6,473 nt of DNA from Nocardioides sp. Its GTDB lineage: Bacteria > Actinomycetota > Actinomycetes > Propionibacteriales > Nocardioidaceae. A program made the translations under genes and the position numbers. The stretch covers positions 1 to 6,473 of the forward strand of contig JASLDK010000337.1 of NCBI GenBank assembly GCA_030145945.1, given 5' to 3'. The notes under the pieces are model-generated. The model searched no databases. It had not been told where the DNA came from and saw nothing but the letters and a program-made list of their open reading frames with translations. Below are positions 1 through 5,065 of the stretch, in pieces. How positions within the stretch are numbered: position 1 is the first letter of the stretch; the number at the start of each line of letters is the position of its first letter.

Positions 1-126
1 GGGCTCGCCGGGGCCGGTGCGGCCCTCGGCGCGGCCGAACATGCGACGCCGGCTGAAGCCGCCGGCGTCGCGCCCGTCGTCCTCGACCGCGGCGTCGAGC
101 TGTTCGGGGTGGTGCTGCTCGGTCAC
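1..126 (-). CDS. efeB: EfeB, Tat-exported DyP-type heme peroxidase (N-terminal 42 codons only)
   Basis: This is the start of the third gene of the iron-uptake operon; the rest lies beyond the left edge. It opens with GTG at 126-124, and that codon overlaps the efeO stop in a GTGA overlap, so translation is probably coupled. No strong Shine-Dalgarno sequence is visible. The readable peptide begins VTEQHHPEQL. It is polar and acidic for about 24 residues and then shows FSRRRMFG at residues 24-31, a twin-arginine motif expected just before the hydrophobic part of a Tat signal. EfeB homologues are DyP-type peroxidases exported folded with heme through Tat, which fits. In known EfeUOB systems EfeB acts outside the membrane with EfeO and EfeU in iron (and possibly heme-iron) acquisition. 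The catalytic domain is outside the window, so the assignment rests on operon position and the Tat motif. Confidence 0.8.
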   Translation of the reverse strand, partial: MTEQHHPEQLDAAVEDDGRDAGGFSRRRMFGRAEGRTGPGEP

Positions 127-1283
127 TTGACCACGGCCGCCGTCATCTTCGACAACGGCTCGGAGAGCGCGTTGACCGCGTTGGAGAGTTCCTTGACCTC
201 GGCCGGGCTGAGCTCGTTGTAGAGCTTGAAGCCGGTGCCCTTCTTGTGCTTGTTCAGCAGCGTCTGCAGCGCGGTGAACTTGGTGGCGATCGAGGTCTCG
301 AGCTTCGGGTCCTTCTTGGCCAGCAGCGGACGCAGATCGGCAAAGGCGACCTTCGCGCCGTCGACGTTGCCCTGGAAGTCCCACAGGTCGGTGTGCGACC
401 AGGTCTCCTCCTCGCCCGTGACCTTCCCGGTGGCGACCTCGTCCATCAGCGACTTGGAGCCGTTGGAGATGCCGTCCGCGGTGAACTTCATCGTGCGGGT
501 GCGGTTGTAGAGCGTCTGGGTGTCGGTGACCAGCTTGTTCGCCAACGCGGCCCGCTCGGCCGTGGTCTTGGCGGTGTAGCCGGTCTTCGGCGGCCAGAGG
601 TCCTTCTCGATGGCGTGCCAGCCGGTCCACTTCTGGTTCGGCTCGAGGTCGGCCTCGCGCAGGTCCATGCTCGGGTCGAGGTCACCGAAGGACTCCGCGA
701 CGGGCTCGACGCGCTCCCAGTGGATGCGGGCGTCGGCGTACAGCGCGCGGGCCTCGGCGTCCTTGCCGGACTTGTAGAGCGCGGCGAACTTCTTGGTCTT
801 GGTGAGCAGCTGGTCGGTCTGGTCGCGCACGTACGAGCCGTACTGGCTGGTGGCGGTGTCGATCAGCTTCTTGTCGTCACCGGTCGCCTCGAGCTTCGCG
901 CCGGACTCCTTGACGGTGAACTTCGAGCGGATGCCGCTGCCGACCATGCCCGGCTTGCACGCCGTGTAGTAGGTACCGGCGGGGGCGCGCACGACCAGGT
1001 CGCGGCTGATGCCCGGGGCGATGTTCTCGACCTCGCCGATGATCTGCAGGCCGTCCTTGGCCAGCAGGTAGAACTCGGTGACCTCGGAGCCCTTGTTGCT
1101 GACGTGGAAGACCACGTTGCCGCTCGGCGCCTCACCGGAGCTGAGCTGGCACTCCTTTGCGGTCGAGGTGACCGTGATGTCGCCGCCACCGGCGGAGTCC
1201 GACGAAGAGTTCTTGGTGCAACCGGTCAGGGCCAGGCCGACGACGGACGACAGGGCGAGGACACGGGTGGTGGTGCGGATCAT
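123..1283 (-). CDS. efeO: EfeO, iron-uptake lipoprotein with cupredoxin and imelysin (M75) domains
   Basis: This 386-residue extracytoplasmic component of the EfeUOB iron transporter starts at the ATG that overlaps the efeU stop (ATGA), with AGAAGG seven bases upstream. Residues 1-22 form a lipoprotein signal: positively charged start, hydrophobic stretch, and lipobox LTGC with Cys22 as the lipid anchor. A Ser/Gly-rich linker follows. Residues about 36-124 look like the EfeO cupredoxin domain, with Cys45 and Cys109 (YYTACKPGM) as likely metal ligands. Residues about 140-384 form the helical imelysin-like domain, including the HxxE motif HAIE at 223-226 (GWHAIEKDLW), the proposed iron ligand of this family. 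The length and two-domain layout match full EfeO, not the short EfeM form. It is presumed to hand iron to EfeU; a lipid anchor suits an organism without a conventional periplasm. The gene appears intact. Confidence 0.94.
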   Translation of the reverse strand: MIRTTTRVLALSSVVGLALTGCTKNSSSDSAGGGDITVTSTAKECQLSSGEAPSGNVVFHVSNKGSEVTEFYLLAKDGLQIIGEVENIAPGISRDLVVRAPAGTYYTACKPGMVGSGIRSKFTVKESGAKLEATGDDKKLIDTATSQYGSYVRDQTDQLLTKTKKFAALYKSGKDAEARALYADARIHWERVEPVAESFGDLDPSMDLREADLEPNQKWTGWHAIEKDLWPPKTGYTAKTTAERAALANKLVTDTQTLYNRTRTMKFTADGISNGSKSLMDEVATGKVTGEEETWSHTDLWDFQGNVDGAKVAFADLRPLLAKKDPKLETSIATKFTALQTLLNKHKKGTGFKLYNELSPAEVKELSNAVNALSEPLSKMTAAVVK

Positions 1284-2146
1284 GCGTGGGCCTTCTGGCT
1301 CGGGGCCGGGGCCATGGTGGCCTTCGGCGGACGGGGGCGACGAACTTTGCTGACGAACAACGCCATGACCGGGACGACATACGCGACCCAGACGACCGCC
1401 TGCAGCACGGTGGTCGTCGGCGAGAAGTTGAAGGTGCCCTTGAGCAGTTCACCGATGACCGAGGACGGGCGGATGGTGCCGCTCACGTCGAAGGCGATCG
1501 TGTTGAGCCCGGGCAGGATTCCGGCCTCCTGCAGGTCGTGGATGCCGTAGGCGAGCACGCCCGCGGCGACCAGGATCAGGAAGCCACCGGTCCACTTGAA
1601 GAACTTGCCGAGGTCGAGCGTGAGGCTGCCGCGGTAGATCAGGTAGCCCAGGACGACGGCGGTGCCGAGACCGAGCACGGCGCCGATCAGCGGCTGGGTC
1701 GTCGACGCGCCCTCGCTGCTGGCGGCCTTGCTGGCGGCCCACAGGAACAGCGCGGTCTCCAGCCCCTCGCGGCCGACGGCCAGCATCGCGACGACGACCA
1801 TGCTCGCGCGGGACGCCTCGGCGGCGCGGTCGACCGCACCCTTGAGCTCGCTGGACAGGCCGCGCGCCGAGCGCGCCATCCAGAAGATCATCCAGGTGAC
1901 GAAGGCGACGGCGATGATCGACAGGGTGCCGCCGATCGCCTCCTGCGCCTCGAAGGTCAACCCGTTGGGGCCCCAGGTCAGCAGCGCGCCGAAGGCCAGC
2001 GAGACGCCGACGGCGACCGCGACGCCGGCCCAGATACGGGGCAGCAGGTGGCGTCGGTCGGACTTGACCAGGTAAGCGACCAGGATGACGACGACGAGCG
2101 TCGCCTCCAGCCCTTCCCGCAGGCCGATGAGGTAGTTGCCGAGCAC
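1280..2146 (-). CDS. efeU: EfeU, FTR1-family iron permease
   Basis: This 288-residue membrane protein is the permease of the EfeUOB system and the first gene of the operon. Two REGLE motifs, the hallmark RExxE iron-binding signature of the FTR1/EfeU family, lie at residues 10-14 (first membrane segment) and 126-130 (fourth). FEAQE at 65-69 is another acidic ExxxE-type site. About seven hydrophobic segments can be read, near residues 4-27, 36-57, 72-91, 115-138, 153-171, 185-204 and 245-267. The C-terminal tail is short and basic (KVRRPRPPK). Iron is thought to pass through the membrane along the acidic RExxE pairs after handling by EfeO and EfeB. The start is the GTG at 2146, chosen because GGAGG lies seven bases upstream and the first REGLE then falls at the normal N-terminal position. 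The gene overlaps efeO by 4 bases and is intact. Confidence 0.95.
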   Translation of the reverse strand: MLGNYLIGLREGLEATLVVVILVAYLVKSDRRHLLPRIWAGVAVAVGVSLAFGALLTWGPNGLTFEAQEAIGGTLSIIAVAFVTWMIFWMARSARGLSSELKGAVDRAAEASRASMVVVAMLAVGREGLETALFLWAASKAASSEGASTTQPLIGAVLGLGTAVVLGYLIYRGSLTLDLGKFFKWTGGFLILVAAGVLAYGIHDLQEAGILPGLNTIAFDVSGTIRPSSVIGELLKGTFNFSPTTTVLQAVVWVAYVVPVMALFVSKVRRPRPPKATMAPAPSQKAHA

Positions 2147-2153
2147 TGAAGTT

Positions 2154-2158
2154 CCTCC
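2154..2158 (-). promoter_or_regulatory. Ribosome binding site of efeU
   Basis: On the minus strand GGAGG precedes the GTG start at 2146 by seven bases. This fixes the non-ATG start of efeU and is the strongest Shine-Dalgarno sequence in the iron operon. Confidence 0.75.
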
Positions 2159-2164
2159 GTCGAA

Positions 2165-2198
2165 TGAGGCTAGGTAAACCTAAGCAAGGTGAACCTAC
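2165..2198 (-). promoter_or_regulatory. Two overlapping DtxR/IdeR-type iron boxes upstream of efeU
   Basis: Two near-identical 10-base palindrome cores, AGGTAAACCT (2172-2181) and AGGTGAACCT (2187-2196), lie 15 bases apart in the efeU leader. The 19-base site at 2165-2183 (TGAGGCTAGGTAAACCTAA) matches the known IdeR/DtxR consensus TTAGGTTAGGCTAACCTAA at 15 of 19 positions by hand count. The site at 2180-2198 is weaker, at 12 of 19. DtxR-family repressors bind such boxes when loaded with ferrous iron. The boxes cover the predicted -10 and the expected transcription start, so iron repression of efeUOB is the natural reading. The motif is seen in the sequence; the identity of the regulator is inferred. 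Confidence 0.75.
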
Positions 2199-2220
2199 CC
2201 TTTGTTCGGGAGGGCGACAA
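2192..2220 (-). promoter_or_regulatory. Predicted promoter of efeUOB
   Basis: On the minus strand TTGTCG (2220-2215) and TAGGTT (2197-2192) are separated by exactly 17 bases, a reasonable -35/-10 pair for the housekeeping actinobacterial sigma factor. The implied transcription start, near 2185, leaves a leader of about 38 bases containing the GGAGG site. The -10 lies inside the weaker iron box and the stronger box lies just past the start, a good geometry for repression. Confidence 0.5.
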
Positions 2221-2240
2221 AACGGGATCCGCGAGGTGGT

Positions 2241-2316
2241 TGGCGCCCCCGGCAGGACTCGAACCTGCAACCGGCGGATTAGAAGGCCGCTGCGCTATCC
2301 ATTGCGCCACGGGGGC
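2241..2316 (-). tRNA. tRNA-Arg (anticodon UCU)
   Basis: The minus strand folds as a complete cloverleaf of 76 bases with an encoded CCA end. The acceptor stem is GCCCCCG paired with CGGGGGC, with discriminator G. The D arm is GCGC/GCGC, the anticodon loop is CTTCTAA with anticodon TCT, and the T arm is GCAGG-TTCGAGT-CCTGC. The anticodon reads AGA, a rare arginine codon in GC-rich genomes. One oddity is the top pair of the anticodon stem, which is C31 opposite U39 instead of a normal pair; the other four pairs are canonical. Confidence 0.95.
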
Positions 2317-2328
2317 CAGAGCGCGACA

Positions 2329-2334
2329 AGTGTA
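2329..2334 (-). promoter_or_regulatory. Possible -10 element for tRNA-Arg
   Basis: TACACT on the minus strand ends 12 bases before the tRNA-Arg 5' end, a plausible position for a -10 giving a short leader. No convincing -35 is seen at 16-18 bases upstream, so this is tentative. Confidence 0.35.
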
Positions 2335-2389
2335 CGGTCGGCTGCCCGGGGCCCGGGATTCCGACGGACGTACGGCCCGCGCGAAGCTG

Positions 2390-3562
2390 TCAGCGCCAGC
2401 GACGCCCGGCGCTCGGCAGCGGCGCCCGCTGACCGCGGTAGAGCGGGGTGCCGAGGAACGGTTGCCGCAGCCGCCACAACGTCTCGAGCATCCGCTGCTC
2501 GCGCGCCCGAGAGTCGTCGACGATGTCGCCCTTGGACATCCGCGAGCGCAACATGGCCAGCTCGCTGCCGAGGTCCTGCAGGTCGACCATCTGCCGCTGC
2601 AGCGGACGCCCGCCGTGGGACTTGGCCCAGGCGCGGGCGTACCGCCGCTCCGGCATCGACGCCATCATGTGGACCTCGGCCGGCGAGAGCCAGCCCTGGT
2701 CGACGTACGCCGACAGTTGGCTGCCGATCTTCGCCGACTCGCGGTTGCGCGCGAACCACAGCAGCGCCAGGAACGAGCAGAACAGCGGCACCTGCACCAA
2801 CACGTACGTCACCAGCCAGCCGTTCTGCGACAGCACGGCCAGCGCGTTCCACCCCATGTGCAGCAGGACGGCGCACACCCAGCCGATCAGTGGCGGCAGG
2901 GTGCGCAGCCAAAAACCGCGCGAGGTGGCCGCGATGCCGACCCCGATGCCGGTGCAGATGGTGAACATCGGATGCGCGAACGGGCTCATCACCACGCGCA
3001 CCAGGAAAGTGCCGACCAGGCCCCGCTCCCCCGAGTCGGCGTAGCCGTTCGCGAGGTAGATGACGTCCTCGACGAAGGCGAAGCCGGCGGCGCAGAGCCC
3101 GGCGTAGACCATGCCGTCGACGATGCCGTCGATCTCCTTGCGCCGGAAGACCAGCAGGATCAGCGGCGCCAGCGCCTTGAGGGACTCCTCGACCGGCGGC
3201 GCGACGAACATCGCGGTCACCGGATTCTGGTCGCCGGCCGCGCCGATGACGTCGCTGCCGATCTGGTTGAGGACGGCGGCGCCGAGGGTCGCCACGCACG
3301 CGCCCCAGAGGAACGCGAACAGTTGCATCCCGAAGGGTTCCGGCTCGAACCGGTCGAGCCACCGGAAGACCGGTACGACGATGCCCAGAACGACCAGCGA
3401 CATCACGACGCCGAGCACGGTGGCGGTGATCCCGGATCGCGCGCCGACGGCGCTCAGCACGATCAGCAGGCAGACACCGAACAGGATGCCGCCGCAGGTC
3501 CACCCGACGACCCGGCGCGCGGTGAACCGGCGCCGCCGCGGTGCGGTGTCGGGAGTCGCCAT
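2390..3562 (-). CDS. PrsW-family intramembrane metalloprotease
   Basis: This 390-residue polytopic membrane protein carries the PrsW signatures: EESLK at residues 125-129 (EExxK), FAFVED at 161-166 (FxxxED), His197 in FAHPMFT, and His235 in LLHMGWN. These are the presumed zinc-binding and catalytic residues of this glutamic-type/CPBP-related membrane protease group. Membrane segments are readable near residues 20-40, 46-66, 80-105, 115-140, 150-172, 183-212, 222-243 and 248-270. A charged, probably cytoplasmic tail of about 120 residues (270-390) follows and has no recognised motif. In Bacillus PrsW cleaves an anti-sigma factor, but no sigma/anti-sigma pair is seen nearby, so the substrate here is unknown. 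The ATG at 3562 is chosen because going further upstream would run into orn. No clear Shine-Dalgarno is present. TACGCT (3576-3571) lies 8 bases before the ATG, so the message may be almost leaderless. Confidence 0.88.
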   Translation of the reverse strand: MATPDTAPRRRRFTARRVVGWTCGGILFGVCLLIVLSAVGARSGITATVLGVVMSLVVLGIVVPVFRWLDRFEPEPFGMQLFAFLWGACVATLGAAVLNQIGSDVIGAAGDQNPVTAMFVAPPVEESLKALAPLILLVFRRKEIDGIVDGMVYAGLCAAGFAFVEDVIYLANGYADSGERGLVGTFLVRVVMSPFAHPMFTICTGIGVGIAATSRGFWLRTLPPLIGWVCAVLLHMGWNALAVLSQNGWLVTYVLVQVPLFCSFLALLWFARNRESAKIGSQLSAYVDQGWLSPAEVHMMASMPERRYARAWAKSHGGRPLQRQMVDLQDLGSELAMLRSRMSKGDIVDDSRAREQRMLETLWRLRQPFLGTPLYRGQRAPLPSAGRRWR

Positions 3563-3616
3563 GGTGCAGGAGCGTAGCGACCCGGACTCCCCGCAGGGCC
3601 GAGGAGTTCTAGGGTT

Positions 3617-4240
3617 GTGGACGTGACTGACGACAAGGCGAAGAACGACCGGATCATCTGGATCGACTGCGAGATGACCGGGCTGGACCTCGGCGCCGAC
3701 GCGCTGATCGAGGTCGCGGTGCTGGTGACCGACTTCGAGCTGACCCAGCTCGGCGACGGCATCGACGTACTGATCAAGCCGGAGCCCGCGGCCCTGGAAC
3801 AGATGAACGACTTCGTCCGCGACATGCACACCCGCAGCGGACTGCTGGACGAGCTCGCGAACGGCCTGACGATGGAGCAGGCCGAGCAGCAGGTGATGGA
3901 CTACATCACCCAGTACGCCCCCGAAGCCGGCAAGTGGCCGCTCGGCGGAAACTCGGTCGCCACCGACCGCGCCTTCCTGGACCGCGACATGCCGCTGCTC
4001 AGCAAGCACCTGCACTACCGCCTGATCGACGTCTCCTCGATCAAGGAGCTGTCCCGCCGCTGGTACCCCCGCGCCTACTTCAACGCGCCGAAGAAGCAGG
4101 GCGGCCACCGCGCGCTGGCGGACATCACCGAATCGATCGCCGAGCTGCGCTACTACCGCGAGGCCGTGTTCGTTCCGCAGCCCGGCCCCAGCTCGGCGGA
4201 CGCCAAGCTGATCGCCGAGCGGCAAGGCACCGCGGGCTGA
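3617..4240 (+). CDS. orn: Oligoribonuclease (DEDDh 3'-5' exoribonuclease)
   Basis: This 207-residue enzyme degrades 2-5 base RNA fragments (nano-RNA), and the linear dinucleotide products of cyclic-di-nucleotide breakdown, to mononucleotides in the cytoplasm. The DEDDh set is complete: Asp17 and Glu19 in WIDCEMTGLD, Asp117 in GNSVATDRAFLD, and His164 with Asp169 in HRALADI. Tyr150 and nearby residues continue the family pattern (RRWYPRAYFNAPKKQGGHRAL). Length is typical for actinobacteria, somewhat longer than the roughly 181 residues of the E. coli enzyme because of a short C-terminal tail. The start used is the GTG at 3617, with GAGGAG ten bases upstream. A second GTG at 3623 sits 7 bases after TAGGGT (3610-3615), so a leaderless start two codons later is possible. 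orn diverges from the PrsW gene and is followed by tRNA-His, a neighbour also seen in mycobacteria. Confidence 0.96.
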   Translation: MDVTDDKAKNDRIIWIDCEMTGLDLGADALIEVAVLVTDFELTQLGDGIDVLIKPEPAALEQMNDFVRDMHTRSGLLDELANGLTMEQAEQQVMDYITQYAPEAGKWPLGGNSVATDRAFLDRDMPLLSKHLHYRLIDVSSIKELSRRWYPRAYFNAPKKQGGHRALADITESIAELRYYREAVFVPQPGPSSADAKLIAERQGTAG

Positions 4241-4253
4241 GGCCGGGTGAACC

Positions 4254-4275
4254 AGGGGTGGTCATGAGCACCCCT
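4254..4275 (+). terminator. Hairpin after orn, possible terminator
   Basis: AGGGGTG (4254-4260) pairs perfectly with CACCCCT (4269-4275) around an 8-base loop, starting 14 bases after the orn stop. Only one further T follows, so it would be a T-poor actinobacterial-type terminator at best. Confidence 0.4.
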
Positions 4276-4285
4276 TCGGAGCAGG

Positions 4286-4291
4286 TACGAT
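4286..4291 (+). promoter_or_regulatory. Possible -10 element for tRNA-His
   Basis: TACGAT lies 43 bases upstream of the tRNA. No good -35 is seen because the region is taken by the post-orn hairpin. If used, the precursor leader would contain the hairpin at 4306-4323. Confidence 0.3.
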
Positions 4292-4305
4292 AGACCGCGC
4301 TGCCG

Positions 4306-4323
4306 CCGCCGGGAGACCGGCGG
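4306..4323 (+). repeat. Perfect GC hairpin with GAGA tetraloop in the tRNA-His leader
   Basis: CCGCCGG (4306-4312) and CCGGCGG (4317-4323) form a perfect 7-pair stem closed by GAGA, a stable GNRA-type tetraloop. It lies between orn and tRNA-His with no T-run after it, so it is more likely part of the tRNA precursor leader or an end-stabilising structure for the orn message than an intrinsic terminator. Confidence 0.5.
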
Positions 4324-4334
4324 AAACAGTCGTG

Positions 4335-4410
4335 GTGGGTGTAGCTCAGCTGGTAGAGCGTCGCGTTGTGGTCGCGGACGTCGCGGGTTCAAGTCCCGTC
4401 ACTCACCCCA
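4335..4410 (+). tRNA. tRNA-His (anticodon GUG)
   Basis: The full cloverleaf is readable: acceptor GTGGGTG with CACTCAC (one G-U pair), D arm GCTC/GAGC, anticodon stem TCGCG/CGCGG with loop TTGTGGT and anticodon GTG, T arm GCGGG-TTCAAGT-CCCGT, then C73 and an encoded CCA ending at 4410. The base before the acceptor, G at 4334, can pair with C73. That is the extra G(-1) identity element unique to tRNA-His. The gene is intact, and a hairpin begins 4 bases after its CCA. Confidence 0.97.
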
Positions 4411-4413
4411 AAT

Positions 4414-4472
4414 GGGCGAGGTTCAAACCTTCGACAAGAGTCTCCACTCTTGAGAAAGTTTGAACCTCGTCC
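4414..4472 (+). terminator. Large nested hairpin after tRNA-His, with T-run
   Basis: The outer arms at 4414-4428 and 4458-4472 pair over 15 bases with one G-U pair; the core CGAGGTTCAAAC / GTTTGAACCTCG is perfect over 12. Inside it is a second perfect stem, CAAGAGT (4435-4441) and ACTCTTG (4446-4452), around a CTCC loop. TTTT follows at 4473-4476. The position immediately after tRNA-His and the T-run suggest an intrinsic terminator. The size and nesting are larger than needed for that, so a small palindromic element or recombination site remains possible. Confidence 0.6.
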
Positions 4473-4476
4473 TTTT

Positions 4477-4839
4477 CCTTTGCCTGCGGGTTCACGGTCT
4501 CGCACACCTCGGTGTGGCGGGCGCGGCAGTTACGGCATCGGCCGCAGGAGACGTTGAAGGGGACCGAGACCAGGTCGCCTTCGGAGAGGAACTCGACGTC
4601 GGGGCCGACCTCGAGGACTTCTCCAGTCATCTCGTGCCCCATCACCATGCCCTGGGGGACGGGAAGGACCCGCGGTAGATGTGCAGGTCGGAGCCGCAGA
4701 TGTTGGTGGCGACGATCTTGAGGATGACTCCGTGCGGGGCGCTCTTGCCGTTCGGCATCTCGAGCTTCGGGAAGTCGAGGGTCTCGACGCGCATGTCCTT
4801 GACGTTCTGGAACACGATGGCGCGGTTGCTGCTTGCCAT
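4477..4839 (-). pseudogene. Truncated, frameshifted FdhA-type zinc-dependent (formaldehyde/alcohol) dehydrogenase
   Basis: Only about the first 118 codons of a gene for a roughly 390-residue family remain. The start ATG at 4839 has GGAGGAG six bases upstream, so the 5' end is native. The first frame reads MASSNRAIVFQNVKDMRVET and on to NICGSDLHIYRGSFP, with the catalytic-zinc Cys in NICGSD. It then meets a stop at 4642. One base is missing at about 4654-4663; after shifting frame the protein resumes QGMVMGHEMTGEV with the GHE zinc ligands, then CGRCRNCRARHTEVC, the complete four-Cys structural zinc site (spacing 2-2-7). Similarity ends at ETVNP (about 4487), just before the T-run of the tRNA-His hairpin, so the NAD-binding half is absent. 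The start resembles glutathione-independent formaldehyde dehydrogenase, but alcohol specificity cannot be judged from a fragment. The shifted frame reads on through the hairpin to a stop inside tRNA-His, which looks accidental. Confidence 0.85.
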
Positions 4840-4845
4840 GACGAT

Positions 4846-4852
4846 CTCCTCC
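4846..4852 (-). promoter_or_regulatory. Ribosome binding site of the dehydrogenase remnant
   Basis: GGAGGAG on the minus strand lies six bases before the ATG at 4839. This shows that the 5' end of the broken gene is original and that the damage is downstream. Confidence 0.65.
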
Positions 4853-4962
4853 AGTGGTGGATGGCCTGGTCGCGGCGGTGCCACGGTCATCCGGAAGTCC
4901 GTCACCCGCGACCTCGGCTATCGCCGAGCATTGGCCTGCAGGGAGTTCATCCTCCATCGCCG

Positions 4963-4993
4963 TGCGTGCCACCGCACTAACAATGCGTGCCAC
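4963..4993. repeat. Pair of 10-base direct repeats in the dehydrogenase/uvrA-like divergent region
   Basis: TGCGTGCCAC occurs at 4963-4972 and again at 4984-4993. The copies are 21 bases apart, close to two helical turns, so two protein molecules could bind on the same face of the DNA. A 7-base inverted repeat, AGTTCAT (4944-4950) and ATGAACT (5000-5006), brackets the pair. The gap between the two divergent genes (4840-5065) otherwise holds no gene I can support. Its 4981-5040 stretch is only about 50% GC, as expected for a regulatory region. Confidence 0.4.
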
Positions 4994-5052
4994 AGACAAA
5001 TGAACTATCTAGGACAAGTGCCTGATCCGACGCGACCGATGGACCGCGTTGC

Positions 5053-5058
5053 TAATCT
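5053..5058 (+). promoter_or_regulatory. Possible -10 element of a leaderless uvrA-like transcript
   Basis: TAATCT ends 7 bases before the GTG at 5066, the spacing expected for leaderless actinobacterial messages. No Shine-Dalgarno precedes that GTG or the earlier in-frame ATG at 5039. No clear -35 is visible. Confidence 0.4.
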
Positions 5059-5065
5059 CCATGGC

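Noticed and set aside
246..1550. Long plus-strand open frame opposite efeO and efeU
   Set aside because: It is antisense to two strongly supported genes, has a low-complexity Arg/Gly/Val-rich product typical of GC-rich shadow frames, and shows no family motifs.
2205..2235. CGGATCCCG followed by TTTT as a terminator after tRNA-Arg
   Set aside because: The palindrome is too short and tight for a stable hairpin, and the segment is better explained by the efeU -35 region.
2345..2357. CCCGGGGCCCGGG as terminator of the PrsW gene
   Set aside because: The stem would have almost no loop and there is no T-run on the minus strand after it; tRNA-Arg follows on the same strand.
2189..3577. Long plus-strand open frame opposite tRNA-Arg and the PrsW gene
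   Set aside because: It runs through a tRNA and antisense to a protease with clear motifs; the composition is repetitive and it has no recognisable domain.
3563..4225. Upstream extension of the PrsW frame to a 611-residue protein
   Set aside because: The extension is antisense to orn and has no family similarity; PrsW-like sequence begins only after the ATG at 3562.
4381..4428. tRNA-His 3' end as a phage or island attachment site
   Set aside because: No repeat of the tRNA 3' sequence and no integrase is visible in the window, so an att site cannot be supported here; only the junction is reported.
4403..4999. 198-residue minus-strand frame spanning the dehydrogenase remnant and hairpin as one intact gene
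   Set aside because: Its first part is out of frame with the family, its true start and ribosome site are at 4839-4852, and its stop lies inside tRNA-His. It is a frameshifted, truncated remnant.
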